From Candidatus Apopatosoma intestinale (GTDB lineage Bacteria; Bacillota; Clostridia; Oscillospirales; CAG-272), in contig DODZ01000052.1 in NCBI GenBank assembly GCA_003524145.1, forward strand, positions 1-11,616: DNA of 11,616 bases, in the 5' to 3' direction. Below are positions 5,829 through 11,616 of this stretch, piece by piece (the first letter of the stretch is position 1; each line of letters begins with the position of its first letter). Under the pieces are notes generated by a model. The model was not told the origin of the DNA, ran no database searches, and saw only the letters and a list, made by a program, of their open reading frames with translations. The position numbers were made by a program, and so were the translations under genes.

Positions 5829-7028
5829 ATGGGCAGAATAGCAAAATATGCGGCATCCGCAGGCGCCTGCCTGCTTTTCACGGTCTATGTGCTGTATCAT
5901 ATCCTCTCGGGCTTCGGAAAGAGCGTGAAGCTTTTTACCGTTCAGGCGGATACTTTTTCCGAGACGGTTTCGGAGGCGGGCTATATCTTTCGCAATGCCG
6001 AAACGCTCTATTCGGGAAATGCCGGCACGCGCGGATATATCTACGAAAACGGCGCCAAGGTTGCCGCGGGAAGCACCGTGGCAAAGATATTTGTCTATTC
6101 CAATGACGAGGCTACAAGACAGCTTGATATCATAAACGAAAATATCAGGATATATACCGAGGCGGCGGTGCGTGCGGGTGAAAGCTCCGCAAAGGTCGAT
6201 GAGGAGATAGAACGACTGCACGAAAGAATTGCCGCCGAGAGTGCCTCCGGAGATGTGACCGCTATGAAAAAATATGCGCATGAGCTTGCCGTGATGACAA
6301 GCAAGCGCGCACTGCTGACGGACGGCATCTCGGATTACAAATCGGATATTGCGATACTCGAAAGCAGAAAGGCACTCATAGAAAACAGTCTCGGGCAAGG
6401 CTATACGCCGATAACGGCGGCTCGCTCGGGCTATTATTACCATCTCTCGGACGGGCTGGATTCGTCTTTCGGTGAGGAGGCTGTGATGAACCTGACGGCG
6501 GATGGGTTTGATTTGCTCGGAGGGCTTACGGCTTCCGCGGCAAATACGGCGGGTGCGCTCGTCTATTCGCCGAAGTGGTATTTCGCGCTGAAAACGGAAA
6601 GCGAGGTTGCCTCGGGGCTTTCGGCAGGGAAGAGCTACTCCTGCCGCTTTACCGACAATACGCATACGGATTTGCTGGAAATGAAGCTCGAGAGAAAGGA
6701 AAAAAGCGCGGACGGTCGCTCATACCTGCTCGTGCTCTCGTGTTCGCTTCTTCCGGAGGATTTTGATTTCACGAGAAAGCAGAATATAGTCATCACGGCA
6801 AGAACATATGAGGGCTACAAGATACCGTCGTCGAGCGTTCGCATTTCACGTGACACGGGAAAGCCGTATGTCTATATTTTCAGAAAAGGCTTTGCCGCAG
6901 TGCGCGAGGTGACGCCCGTTTTTGAAAAGGACGGATATTTTATAATAGAAAAGGGCGGGGAGCTGCGCCTCTATGACCGCCTGATAATAGGCGAAGCCGA
7001 CCTGTGGGACGGAAAAATGATAGAATGA
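5829..7028 (+). CDS. HlyD-like membrane-anchored protein beside sepF
   Basis: The 399-residue product has a single N-terminal membrane segment (about 7-28, rich in A, L, V, Y) and a large extracytoplasmic part. A lipoyl/barrel-sandwich half-motif is visible at 67-90 (TRGYIYENGAKVAAGSTVAK), followed by a charged helical hairpin (about 94-200) and a return strand near ITAARSGYYYHLSDGLD. This is the layout of HlyD-type membrane fusion proteins. The C-terminal 150 residues look beta-rich. No transporter gene is adjacent, so an export role is uncertain; its place before sepF hints at an envelope role. The ATG at 5829 follows GAAAGG by eight bases and puts the membrane segment at the N-terminus. 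A longer in-frame start at 5721 would overlap miaA and add a basic stretch with no family support. Confidence 0.75.
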   Translation: MGRIAKYAASAGACLLFTVYVLYHILSGFGKSVKLFTVQADTFSETVSEAGYIFRNAETLYSGNAGTRGYIYENGAKVAAGSTVAKIFVYSNDEATRQLDIINENIRIYTEAAVRAGESSAKVDEEIERLHERIAAESASGDVTAMKKYAHELAVMTSKRALLTDGISDYKSDIAILESRKALIENSLGQGYTPITAARSGYYYHLSDGLDSSFGEEAVMNLTADGFDLLGGLTASAANTAGALVYSPKWYFALKTESEVASGLSAGKSYSCRFTDNTHTDLLEMKLERKEKSADGRSYLLVLSCSLLPEDFDFTRKQNIVITARTYEGYKIPSSSVRISRDTGKPYVYIFRKGFAAVREVTPVFEKDGYFIIEKGGELRLYDRLIIGEADLWDGKMIE

Positions 7029-7053
7029 CGGTATTGCAAAAAAAAATTTTCCG

Positions 7054-7079
7054 AAATTGCAAAAAAGAGATTGCAATTT
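7054..7079. promoter_or_regulatory. Inverted repeat at the sepF promoter
   Basis: AAATTGCAA (7054-7062) and TTGCAATTT (7071-7079) form a perfect 9-bp inverted repeat with an eight-base spacer. The right arm contains the -35 box of the sepF promoter. A third TTGCAA occurs at 7034-7039. The repeat could be an operator, or an AT-rich terminator hairpin for the upstream gene, since the plus strand continues with TTTT. Confidence 0.5.
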
Positions 7080-7100
7080 TATACGTTTGTGTGTTATAAT
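7071..7100 (+). promoter_or_regulatory. sepF promoter
   Basis: TTGCAA (7071-7076), an 18-base spacer and TATAAT (7095-7100) with an extended -10 (TGT directly before TATAAT) form a good promoter. Initiation near 7107 gives a leader of about 70 bases to sepF. Confidence 0.7.
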
Positions 7101-7112
7101 ATAAAAAATATA

Positions 7113-7155
7113 ATTCTTGTTTCCGAAAAGGAAGGGTCACATATAAGTCAAGAAT
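7113..7155 (+). promoter_or_regulatory. Possible leader hairpin before sepF
   Basis: ATTCTTG (7113-7119) can pair with CAAGAAT (7149-7155), enclosing a smaller TTCC/GGAA stem. It sits wholly inside the predicted sepF leader, upstream of the GCGGAGG ribosome binding site. It may be chance; no known regulatory RNA is recognised. Confidence 0.25.
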
Positions 7156-7175
7156 AATAAAAGCGGAGGTTTTTC

Positions 7176-7640
7176 ATGGGATTTCTGAACAAAATAAAAA
7201 GCATGGTCAGCACAGAAAAGGATTATGACGACGGAGTTTATCCGGTTTCCGACGAAAGCGATTACGCCGAGCCGGTCATTTCTTCCAGACCTTCTTCGGG
7301 CGTTGGGCTCAGCTCTGCCGCCATCGAAATGAAGGTTGTCCGTCCCGAGCGCTATGAGGACGGCAATCAGATAGCAGATCACCTGCTCAACAATCGCACG
7401 GTTGTAATAAATCTTGAGGCGACAAACAAGGAGACGGCAAGAAGAATGCTGGACTTCCTTTCCGGTGTTGCTTACTCCATCGACGGTCAGTTCCTGCGCG
7501 TAGCGAACAATACTTTCGTTATCACGCCCAGAAATGTCGATGTTTCGAGCGACCCTATGAGCTCCGGCAGCGGCAGAAGTGCGGAAAAGCCCGCTTCACA
7601 GCGTCCGCCCGTAGACCTTACCAGCGATACACTTTTCTGA
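7176..7640 (+). CDS. sepF: Cell division protein SepF
   Basis: SepF polymerises at the membrane and links FtsZ filaments to it during septum formation. The 154-residue product starts with an amphipathic membrane-targeting helix (MGFLNKIKSMV). An acidic, low-complexity linker (14-48) follows, then the SepF core from about 52 to 120: VVRPERYEDGNQIADHLLNN, TVVINLEATNKETARRMLDF, LSGVAYSIDGQFLRVANNTF and VITPRNV. A serine- and proline-rich tail (124-154) ends in DLTSDTLF. Length is normal for the family. GCGGAGG lies seven bases upstream of the ATG. It is the first gene behind the promoter at 7071 and heads the division group with divIVA. The yggS, ylmG and ylmH genes that often accompany sepF are not here. 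Confidence 0.95.
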   Translation: MGFLNKIKSMVSTEKDYDDGVYPVSDESDYAEPVISSRPSSGVGLSSAAIEMKVVRPERYEDGNQIADHLLNNRTVVINLEATNKETARRMLDFLSGVAYSIDGQFLRVANNTFVITPRNVDVSSDPMSSGSGRSAEKPASQRPPVDLTSDTLF

Positions 7641-7715
7641 TAAAAACGAAAGGTGCCCTTGCCGCATGACAATGAGGTATATGCGGAGCGTGCTACATAT
7701 TTGAGAAAAAACGGG

Positions 7716-7744
7716 GGCGGCAGAAGCGATTTGCTTTTGCCGCC
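7716..7744 (+). other. Stable hairpin between sepF and divIVA
   Basis: GGCGGCAGAAGC (7716-7727) pairs with GCTTTTGCCGCC (7733-7744) over 12 base pairs, one of them G-U, around a five-base loop. It is followed by TGTGGTTTG, which is too T-poor for a standard intrinsic terminator. It may be a partial terminator or RNA-processing site that sets the sepF to divIVA ratio. A smaller hairpin, CCGTA/TACGG (7765-7778), overlaps the first bases of the divIVA ribosome binding site. Confidence 0.55.
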
Positions 7745-7789
7745 TGTGGTTTGATGCGGTTTTGCCGTAAAATTACGGAGGGTGGATAT

Positions 7790-8623
7790 ATGCCTACACA
7801 GCAGAATAAGCTTTCAAGCAGAGATTTTTCAAAGACCATACTCGGCTACAATACATCGGAGGTAGACGAATATATAAATCGTCTGACCGAGAATTACTCG
7901 GCGCTCTATCGCGAGAATGCCGAGCTGGAGGCGAGCCTTGCGCAGGCTCTTTCGCGCCTTTCCGGCATTGAAAAGGAAGAGGAGCAGGTGAAGAAAACTC
8001 TCGAGGTGGCAAAGCGTGCCGCCGACCAGATAGTGAGCGACGCCTACGGACGCGCCGACGATATCATCGCCTCCGTCAAAAAAAGCTGTGACGCGATACT
8101 CTCAAATTTCCGTGAGAAAATAGAGACTCACAAGAGCGACCTTGCCGAGATTCAGGAGGCGGTTTTCAACTTCAAAAATGAGCTTTTTGAAAAGTACCGC
8201 CTGCACATAGAGCTTATCGACCAGATTGCTCCGATATACGAATATGACGAGCTTACCTCCGATAAATATGTCGATCGCATGGTGACAAATCTCAAGCGAG
8301 AGATAGCCGCGGAATACGATCTCAGGCTCGACGATATACTGAGCGAAGAAGAAAAGAATGCCGAACTGCTTGATAAGGTTGACGATATGGCGGAAAAGCT
8401 GAAGGACGATGATAGGGACGCCTCCGATAAGCCCGAAAAATCGCCCGAGCCGGATGTCAAAACGGCAAAGAAGGGCGGACACAGGCGCAAATCCGTCGTT
8501 CCGTCCGTCATAGAGCTGCTCGACGAATGTGAGGACGCGGCAAAAGACGAGGCGGTAAACTTCGGCAAGCAGCTTAAGCTTGATGTCGATGCGCTTCTCG
8601 CGGGGACAAAAAACGAAAAATAA
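7790..8623 (+). CDS. divIVA: DivIVA-domain cell division/polarity protein
   Basis: DivIVA proteins bind curved membrane at septa and poles and recruit partners. The 277-residue product has the N-terminal DivIVA signature (SSRDFSKTILGYNTSEVDEYINRL, about 9-32). A long coiled coil with a regular charged heptad pattern follows (about 33-205), including ELFEKYRLHIELIDQI. The acidic and basic tail includes a KKGGHRRK patch (227-234) and a last predicted helix (VVPSVIELLDECEDAAKDE). It is longer than Bacillus subtilis DivIVA (about 164 residues), but extended tails are common in Clostridia. The ATG at 7790 follows GGAGGGTGG with good spacing; an in-frame ATG at 7751 lacks a ribosome binding site. 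It is expected to work with SepF at the septum. Confidence 0.92.
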   Translation: MPTQQNKLSSRDFSKTILGYNTSEVDEYINRLTENYSALYRENAELEASLAQALSRLSGIEKEEEQVKKTLEVAKRAADQIVSDAYGRADDIIASVKKSCDAILSNFREKIETHKSDLAEIQEAVFNFKNELFEKYRLHIELIDQIAPIYEYDELTSDKYVDRMVTNLKREIAAEYDLRLDDILSEEEKNAELLDKVDDMAEKLKDDDRDASDKPEKSPEPDVKTAKKGGHRRKSVVPSVIELLDECEDAAKDEAVNFGKQLKLDVDALLAGTKNEK

Positions 8624-8644
8624 TTTTGCGCAGGCGGATATATT

Positions 8645-9193
8645 ATGAATAAGAAAATCAAGCCTCACATTATGTGGCTCTGGGTAGCTGTCATAGCGGT
8701 GAGCGTTATCCTCGATCAGTTGACAAAGCTGATTGTGGTGAAAAATATGGAGCTGTATGAAACGGCTCCTTTTATCAAAGGAATAATAGAATTTCGGTAT
8801 ATAGAAAACCGCGGTGCGGCTTGGGGCATGTTCAGCGAAAACCGCTGGATATTTATCATCATTTCCGCCGCGGCGCTCATAGCTCTGCCGATGCTTCTCT
8901 ATAAATACAGAAATCTTCATTTCCTTTTCGGTTTTTCGCTTTCGCTCGTCATCGGCGGTGCGGCGGGTAATATGATAGATCGCGTTTTCGCCGGCGCGGT
9001 GGTGGATTTTTTAAATTTTCAGTTCATCGATTTTCCCGTTTTCAATGTCGCCGATATCTGTGTGACGGCAGGCGCCGCGCTGATGTTTATATATCTTATC
9101 TTCATAGATAAGGAATTTTTCCGCGATAAGAAAAAAGAAGAAGCGGAAAAAGCGGCGGCAGGCGCGGAGGAGAACGGAGAAAAAGATGAGTAA
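8645..9193 (+). CDS. lspA: Lipoprotein signal peptidase LspA (signal peptidase II)
   Basis: LspA is a membrane aspartic protease that removes signal peptides from diacylated prolipoproteins. The 182-residue product has four membrane segments (about 10-30, 67-85, 92-108 and 133-155). All family blocks are present: DQLTK (24-28), ENRGAAWG (54-61), GGAAGNMIDR (104-113) and VVDFLNFQ...FNVADI (119-138). The catalytic aspartates are D112 and D137. The C-terminus carries an unusual cytoplasmic tail of about 27 residues, very rich in K, E and A (DKKKEEAEKAAAGAEENGEK). It is absent from typical shorter LspA proteins and probably does not affect catalysis. The ATG is preceded by AGGCGGA, 21 bases after divIVA. 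Its last eight bases overlap the start of the pseudouridine synthase gene, so the two are probably translationally coupled. Confidence 0.96.
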   Translation: MNKKIKPHIMWLWVAVIAVSVILDQLTKLIVVKNMELYETAPFIKGIIEFRYIENRGAAWGMFSENRWIFIIISAAALIALPMLLYKYRNLHFLFGFSLSLVIGGAAGNMIDRVFAGAVVDFLNFQFIDFPVFNVADICVTAGAALMFIYLIFIDKEFFRDKKKEEAEKAAAGAEENGEKDE

Positions 9194-10115
9194 GCTCACC
9201 GTATCGCAGAAAGCGGGCGGCGAGCGGCTCGATGTTTTCGTTTCCGCCGCCGAGGGGATAACGCGCTCCTATGCGCAGAAGCTCATCGAGAGCGGTGCAG
9301 TCAGAGTCAACGGAAAGACGGCGGAGAAGAAATATAAGGTATGCGAGGGCGACACGGTGGAGACGGAAATTCCTCCGGCAGCCCCATATGAGGTGAAAGC
9401 CGAGGAGATACCGCTCGATGTCGTCTATGAGGACGGAGATATCATTGTGATAAACAAGCCGAAGGGCATGGTTGTTCATCCCGCGGCGGGAAATTATGAC
9501 GGCACGCTCGTCAATGCTCTTATGGCACATTGCGGCGATTCGCTCTCGGGCATAGGCGGCACGGCACGCCCGGGGATAGTTCACCGCATAGACAAAAATA
9601 CGAGCGGACTGCTCATCGTCGCAAAGAATGATGAGGCGCACCTCGCGCTCTCCGAGCAGATAAAGGAGCATGCCGTGCGCCGCATATATTACGCTGTGGC
9701 GCTGGGAAATATCCCCGAGCCGATAACGGTGGACAAGCCCATAGGCAGACATCCGACCGACCGCAAAAAAATGGCTGTGACGGAAAAAAACTCCAAGCGC
9801 GCCGTGACGCACATATATCCGCTGGAGCATTTTTCGGGCGCGACGCTTGTGCGCTGTGAGCTTGAAACGGGGCGCACGCATCAGATACGTGTGCATCTCG
9901 CGAGCATCGGGCATCCGATACTCGGCGATGATGTTTACGGCAGACCGAAGGATTTCTGCGAGCAGAAATTCGGTCGCGGACTCTGCGGGCAGACGCTCCA
10001 CGCCGGTGAAATCCGCTTCATACACCCGAGAACAGGGGAAAGTATGGCGCTGACCTGCCCGCTTCCCGATTATTTTGAAGATTTACTGCGCAAGTTGCGC
10101 ATGTCGGTACAGTAA
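9186..10115 (+). CDS. rluD: RluD-type RNA pseudouridine synthase (RluA family)
   Basis: RluA-family enzymes convert specific uridines of rRNA or tRNA to pseudouridine. The 309-residue product has an N-terminal S4 RNA-binding domain (about 12-65, ERLDVFVS...SYAQKLIESGAVRVNGK), then the catalytic domain with INKPKGMVVHPA (89-100). The active-site block is GIVHRIDKNTSGLLIVAK (130-147), with catalytic D136. RRIYYAV (165-171) and GRTHQIRVHLASIGHPILGD (229-248) follow. An S4 domain plus adjacency to lspA matches the lspA-rluD (ylyB) pair seen widely in Firmicutes. Whether the target is 23S rRNA as for E. coli RluD cannot be told from sequence. The ATG at 9186 lies inside the end of lspA, with GGAG about six bases upstream. 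Confidence 0.93.
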   Translation: MSKLTVSQKAGGERLDVFVSAAEGITRSYAQKLIESGAVRVNGKTAEKKYKVCEGDTVETEIPPAAPYEVKAEEIPLDVVYEDGDIIVINKPKGMVVHPAAGNYDGTLVNALMAHCGDSLSGIGGTARPGIVHRIDKNTSGLLIVAKNDEAHLALSEQIKEHAVRRIYYAVALGNIPEPITVDKPIGRHPTDRKKMAVTEKNSKRAVTHIYPLEHFSGATLVRCELETGRTHQIRVHLASIGHPILGDDVYGRPKDFCEQKFGRGLCGQTLHAGEIRFIHPRTGESMALTCPLPDYFEDLLRKLRMSVQ

Positions 10116-10118
10116 AAC

Positions 10119-10955
10119 ATGAAAAAATTCGAAAATATTATTTTTGCCTCCGATGTGGACGGAACCTTTGCATCATATATGCAACCGATGGCACAGAGGA
10201 ATATAGACGCGCTGAAATATTTCAGGGAAAACGGCGGCAGATTTTGTTTTGCCACGGGCAGAAACCATTATGATATAAATACGGTGGTCAAATGCGACCA
10301 CTGCGAGATAGCGGGTCTCCCTTATGTTCTCTGCAACGGAAGCTATCTCTATGACCCGATAAAAAAAGAAATAATCGACCCGCTTTATCTCGATGCCGCG
10401 AGCGTGAAGGAGCTTTTTGCCGCCATAAGGCGCGAATTTCCCGAAAGTGGTGTGCGCACGACGACGGAGCACGGATTTCTCGCGCTCGATGACGATTTGA
10501 CCGTGCGCAGGCAGCTCGCGAGATATGGGCTGGACGGCATGCTCTATACCGTTTCCGCACGGGATTTCACGGGAGACGGCGTTTTTAAGATAGTCGTTTC
10601 CTCAGATGACCTTGACACCGTTGAGGAAATGAGAAAATATATCATTGCGAATTTCGAAGGCGTTTTCAGTGCCACGCGGTCCACGTCAAAAATAATTGAG
10701 GTTTTACCGCTCGGCATTTCCAAGGCATATCGCCTCGCAAAAATGCGCGATGAGATGAAAAAGGAAAATCCGGATATCCGCCTTTTCTGCATAGGCGATT
10801 TTGATAATGATATTGAAATGCTTTCCGAGGCGGATTTCTCTTTTTGCCCGTCAAACGCCTGCGAAAGGGTAAAGGCAATCGCAAAAAGAGAGGTTTGCCA
10901 CTGCAACGAAGGCGCACTCGCCGAGGCGATAGATTATATGGAAAAGCTGATTTGA
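10119..10955 (+). CDS. Cof-type HAD-IIB phosphatase
   Basis: The 278-residue product is a haloacid dehalogenase-superfamily hydrolase that should dephosphorylate small phosphorylated metabolites such as sugar phosphates or flavin nucleotides; the substrate is not predictable. Motif I is ASDVDGTF (nucleophile D12, general acid D14), motif II FATGR (T46), motif III the lysine K202 in GISKAYRL, and motif IV GDFDNDIEML (226-235, with D227 and D231). A type IIB cap domain lies between motifs II and III (about 80-190), as usual for Cof proteins. The catalytic set is complete. The gene starts only three bases after the pseudouridine synthase stop codon and has no clear ribosome binding site, so it probably depends on coupling. 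It is last in the operon, ahead of the terminator at 11009. Confidence 0.92.
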   Translation: MKKFENIIFASDVDGTFASYMQPMAQRNIDALKYFRENGGRFCFATGRNHYDINTVVKCDHCEIAGLPYVLCNGSYLYDPIKKEIIDPLYLDAASVKELFAAIRREFPESGVRTTTEHGFLALDDDLTVRRQLARYGLDGMLYTVSARDFTGDGVFKIVVSSDDLDTVEEMRKYIIANFEGVFSATRSTSKIIEVLPLGISKAYRLAKMRDEMKKENPDIRLFCIGDFDNDIEMLSEADFSFCPSNACERVKAIAKREVCHCNEGALAEAIDYMEKLI

Positions 10956-11008
10956 AAAGGTGCCGCCGACGGAAGCCGCGCATGAAAACATCACAATTGG
11001 GTAACAGT

Positions 11009-11040
11009 AACAGGCGGGAAATTCCGCCTGTTTTGCTTTT
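11009..11040 (+). terminator. Intrinsic terminator of the sepF-divIVA-lspA operon
   Basis: AACAGGCGG (11009-11017) pairs perfectly with CCGCCTGTT (11024-11032) around a six-base loop and is followed by TTGCTTTT. It lies about 50 bases after the phosphatase stop codon. Confidence 0.9.
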
Positions 11041-11085
11041 AGTGAAAATTAGCGCAGGGATGAAAAAAACGAGAGAATGGAAAAG

Positions 11086-11194
11086 TTATATTGCCTGTCT
11101 TTCGGGTTGTCGTAGGAATTGCCACACATGCTTCGCATATGTGCTAATTCCCCTACCCATGCGGGTCGTCGAGGCGCCGACCCCTACAATATAA
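11086..11194. repeat. Palindromic element with 8-bp terminal inverted repeats
   Basis: TTATATTG (11086-11093) and CAATATAA (11187-11194) are perfect inverted repeats bounding 109 bases of GC-richer DNA. Inside, GTAGGAATT (11112-11120) pairs with AATTCCCCTAC (11146-11156), with a two-base bulge. That stem encloses CACACATGC-TTC-GCATATGTG with one mismatch. A second hairpin pairs GGGTCG (11163-11168) with CGACCC (11178-11183). There is no coding capacity. The form suits a miniature mobile or palindromic repeat; I cannot see a second full copy in this window, though GCTTCGCA and AATTCC recur with the same spacing at 11304-11325. Confidence 0.55.
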
Positions 11195-11262
11195 AAACTC
11201 GAGTAAAGCCAATAACCAAAATGAAAAATATAACTCCATCCCGTCAGCGCGCACATTAGAGT

Positions 11263-11502
11263 CACGCCCGCTTACCCTGTCTCGGCGACGCCGGCCGCGT
11301 TTGCTTCGCAAATCGGTCAATTCCTGCATTTATAGCGGGCGTGCAGACAATGCGTGCACGAATCTGCTCGGTTTTTTCGTGTGATGTGTTCGCACGCGTG
11401 GTATGGCAAAAATTGTGGGGAGCGGCAAAACCGCCGACTTTCGATTTATCCCTTGCCGCACACACTTGCCACGCATGGCTCGCGCGACTAACTCGTGCAC
11501 GC
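11263..11502. other. Gene-free region of nested inverted repeats
   Basis: Four perfect or near-perfect inverted repeats are visible. CACGCCCGCT (11263-11272) pairs with AGCGGGCGTG (11334-11343). GCGTGCACGA (11352-11361) pairs with TCGTGCACGC (11493-11502). Nested inside the latter, GCGTGG-TATGG-CAA (11396-11409) pairs with TTGCCACGC (11466-11474) if five bases bulge, and GCGGCAA (11422-11428) pairs with TTGCCGC (11453-11459). The nesting order is consistent with one long folded RNA or a large imperfect DNA palindrome. No coding signal, tRNA or known RNA family is recognised, and no convincing promoter was found. Confidence 0.5.
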
Positions 11503-11513
11503 CGCGGTGGTTT

Positions 11514-11542
11514 GCAAGGAGGACGGCGCGAGTCCTCCTTGC
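11514..11542. repeat. 11-bp perfect hairpin next to repeat copy 2
   Basis: GCAAGGAGGAC (11514-11524) and GTCCTCCTTGC (11532-11542) form a perfect inverted repeat around the loop GGCGCGA. It abuts repeat copy 2, so two hairpins stand in tandem. It contains AGGAGG, which resembles a ribosome binding site but is buried in the stem. The equivalent DNA before copy 1 lies outside the window. Confidence 0.7.
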
Positions 11543-11604
11543 TGACTTTTGGTACTTTTCGTCACTGAAAAGTACGATAAGAGAAAAGTTACTTTATGAT
11601 TCTT
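11543..11604. repeat. Dispersed hairpin repeat, copy 2
   Basis: It is identical to 6-40 over the first 35 bases and similar to 41-67 after that, with the GTACTTTTC/GAAAAGTAC hairpin intact. It is in the same orientation as copy 1, so the two copies frame 11.5 kb that contain every gene in this window. The sequence continues to the right edge, so its right limit is unknown. Confidence 0.8.
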
Positions 11605-11616
11605 CTCTTTCAGAGT

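Noticed and set aside
10844..11194. Open frame crossing the phosphatase end, the terminator and the palindromic element
   Set aside because: It runs out of frame through the phosphatase gene, then through a terminator and a hairpin element; composition is not protein-like.
11341..11568. Open frame of 75 codons ending inside repeat copy 2
   Set aside because: It follows the nested inverted repeats and ends within the dispersed repeat. It has no ribosome binding site, so it is probably a by-product of the repeat DNA.
11041..11616. Possible CRISPR array or tRNA/rRNA gene in the gene-free right end
   Set aside because: The repeats are inverted or singly dispersed, not regularly spaced direct repeats, and I see no tRNA cloverleaf or rRNA signature.

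Overview
The window looks like chromosomal DNA from a Firmicute of class Clostridia, probably a gut Oscillospirales-type lineage. This rests on gene content and order (sepF, divIVA, lspA, rluD-type pseudouridine synthase), an ireB (UPF0297) homologue, a Gram-positive-type LexA with a matching CGAAC-N4-GTTYG box, strong GGAGG ribosome binding sites, and frequent ATA isoleucine codons in moderate-GC DNA. The taxonomic call is inference; no rRNA or other marker is present.

Layout. Positions 1-67 hold copy 1 of a dispersed hairpin-bearing repeat. Positions 103-1680 (minus strand) hold a two-gene operon: lexA, followed by a translationally coupled TIM-barrel protein of the endonuclease IV/sugar isomerase superfamily. 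It has a near-consensus promoter overlapped by a LexA box and ends at an intrinsic terminator. Positions 1698-2638 (plus) encode a cytoplasmic M14 zinc peptidase, divergent from lexA. Positions 2648-2758 hold a very good promoter with no gene behind it, followed by two hairpins: a candidate small RNA. The second hairpin also serves as terminator for ireB, which converges from the minus strand (2803-3060). Positions 3207-7028 (plus) hold an unrecognised acidic protein, the tRNA modification genes queA and miaA, and a membrane-anchored HlyD-like protein. Positions 7071-10955 (plus) form the division and envelope group: sepF with its own promoter, divIVA, lspA, an RluD-type pseudouridine synthase and a Cof-type HAD phosphatase, ending in a clear terminator at 11009-11040.

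Positions 11041-11616 contain no convincing gene but dense secondary structure: a palindromic element with 8-bp terminal inverted repeats (11086-11194), a set of nested inverted repeats (about 11263-11502), an 11-bp hairpin (11514-11542), and copy 2 of the repeat seen at the left edge.

How the genes fit together. LexA should repress its own operon, and through it the endonuclease IV-like protein. queA and miaA act on anticodon-region bases (queuosine at position 34, isopentenyladenosine at position 37). sepF and divIVA act at the septum and poles, and lspA matures lipoproteins in the same envelope. The most unusual parts are the metal-ligand pattern of the lexA-coupled protein, the orphan promoter and small-RNA candidate, and the structured right-hand end. 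I found no CRISPR array, tRNA, rRNA, transposase or phage gene.
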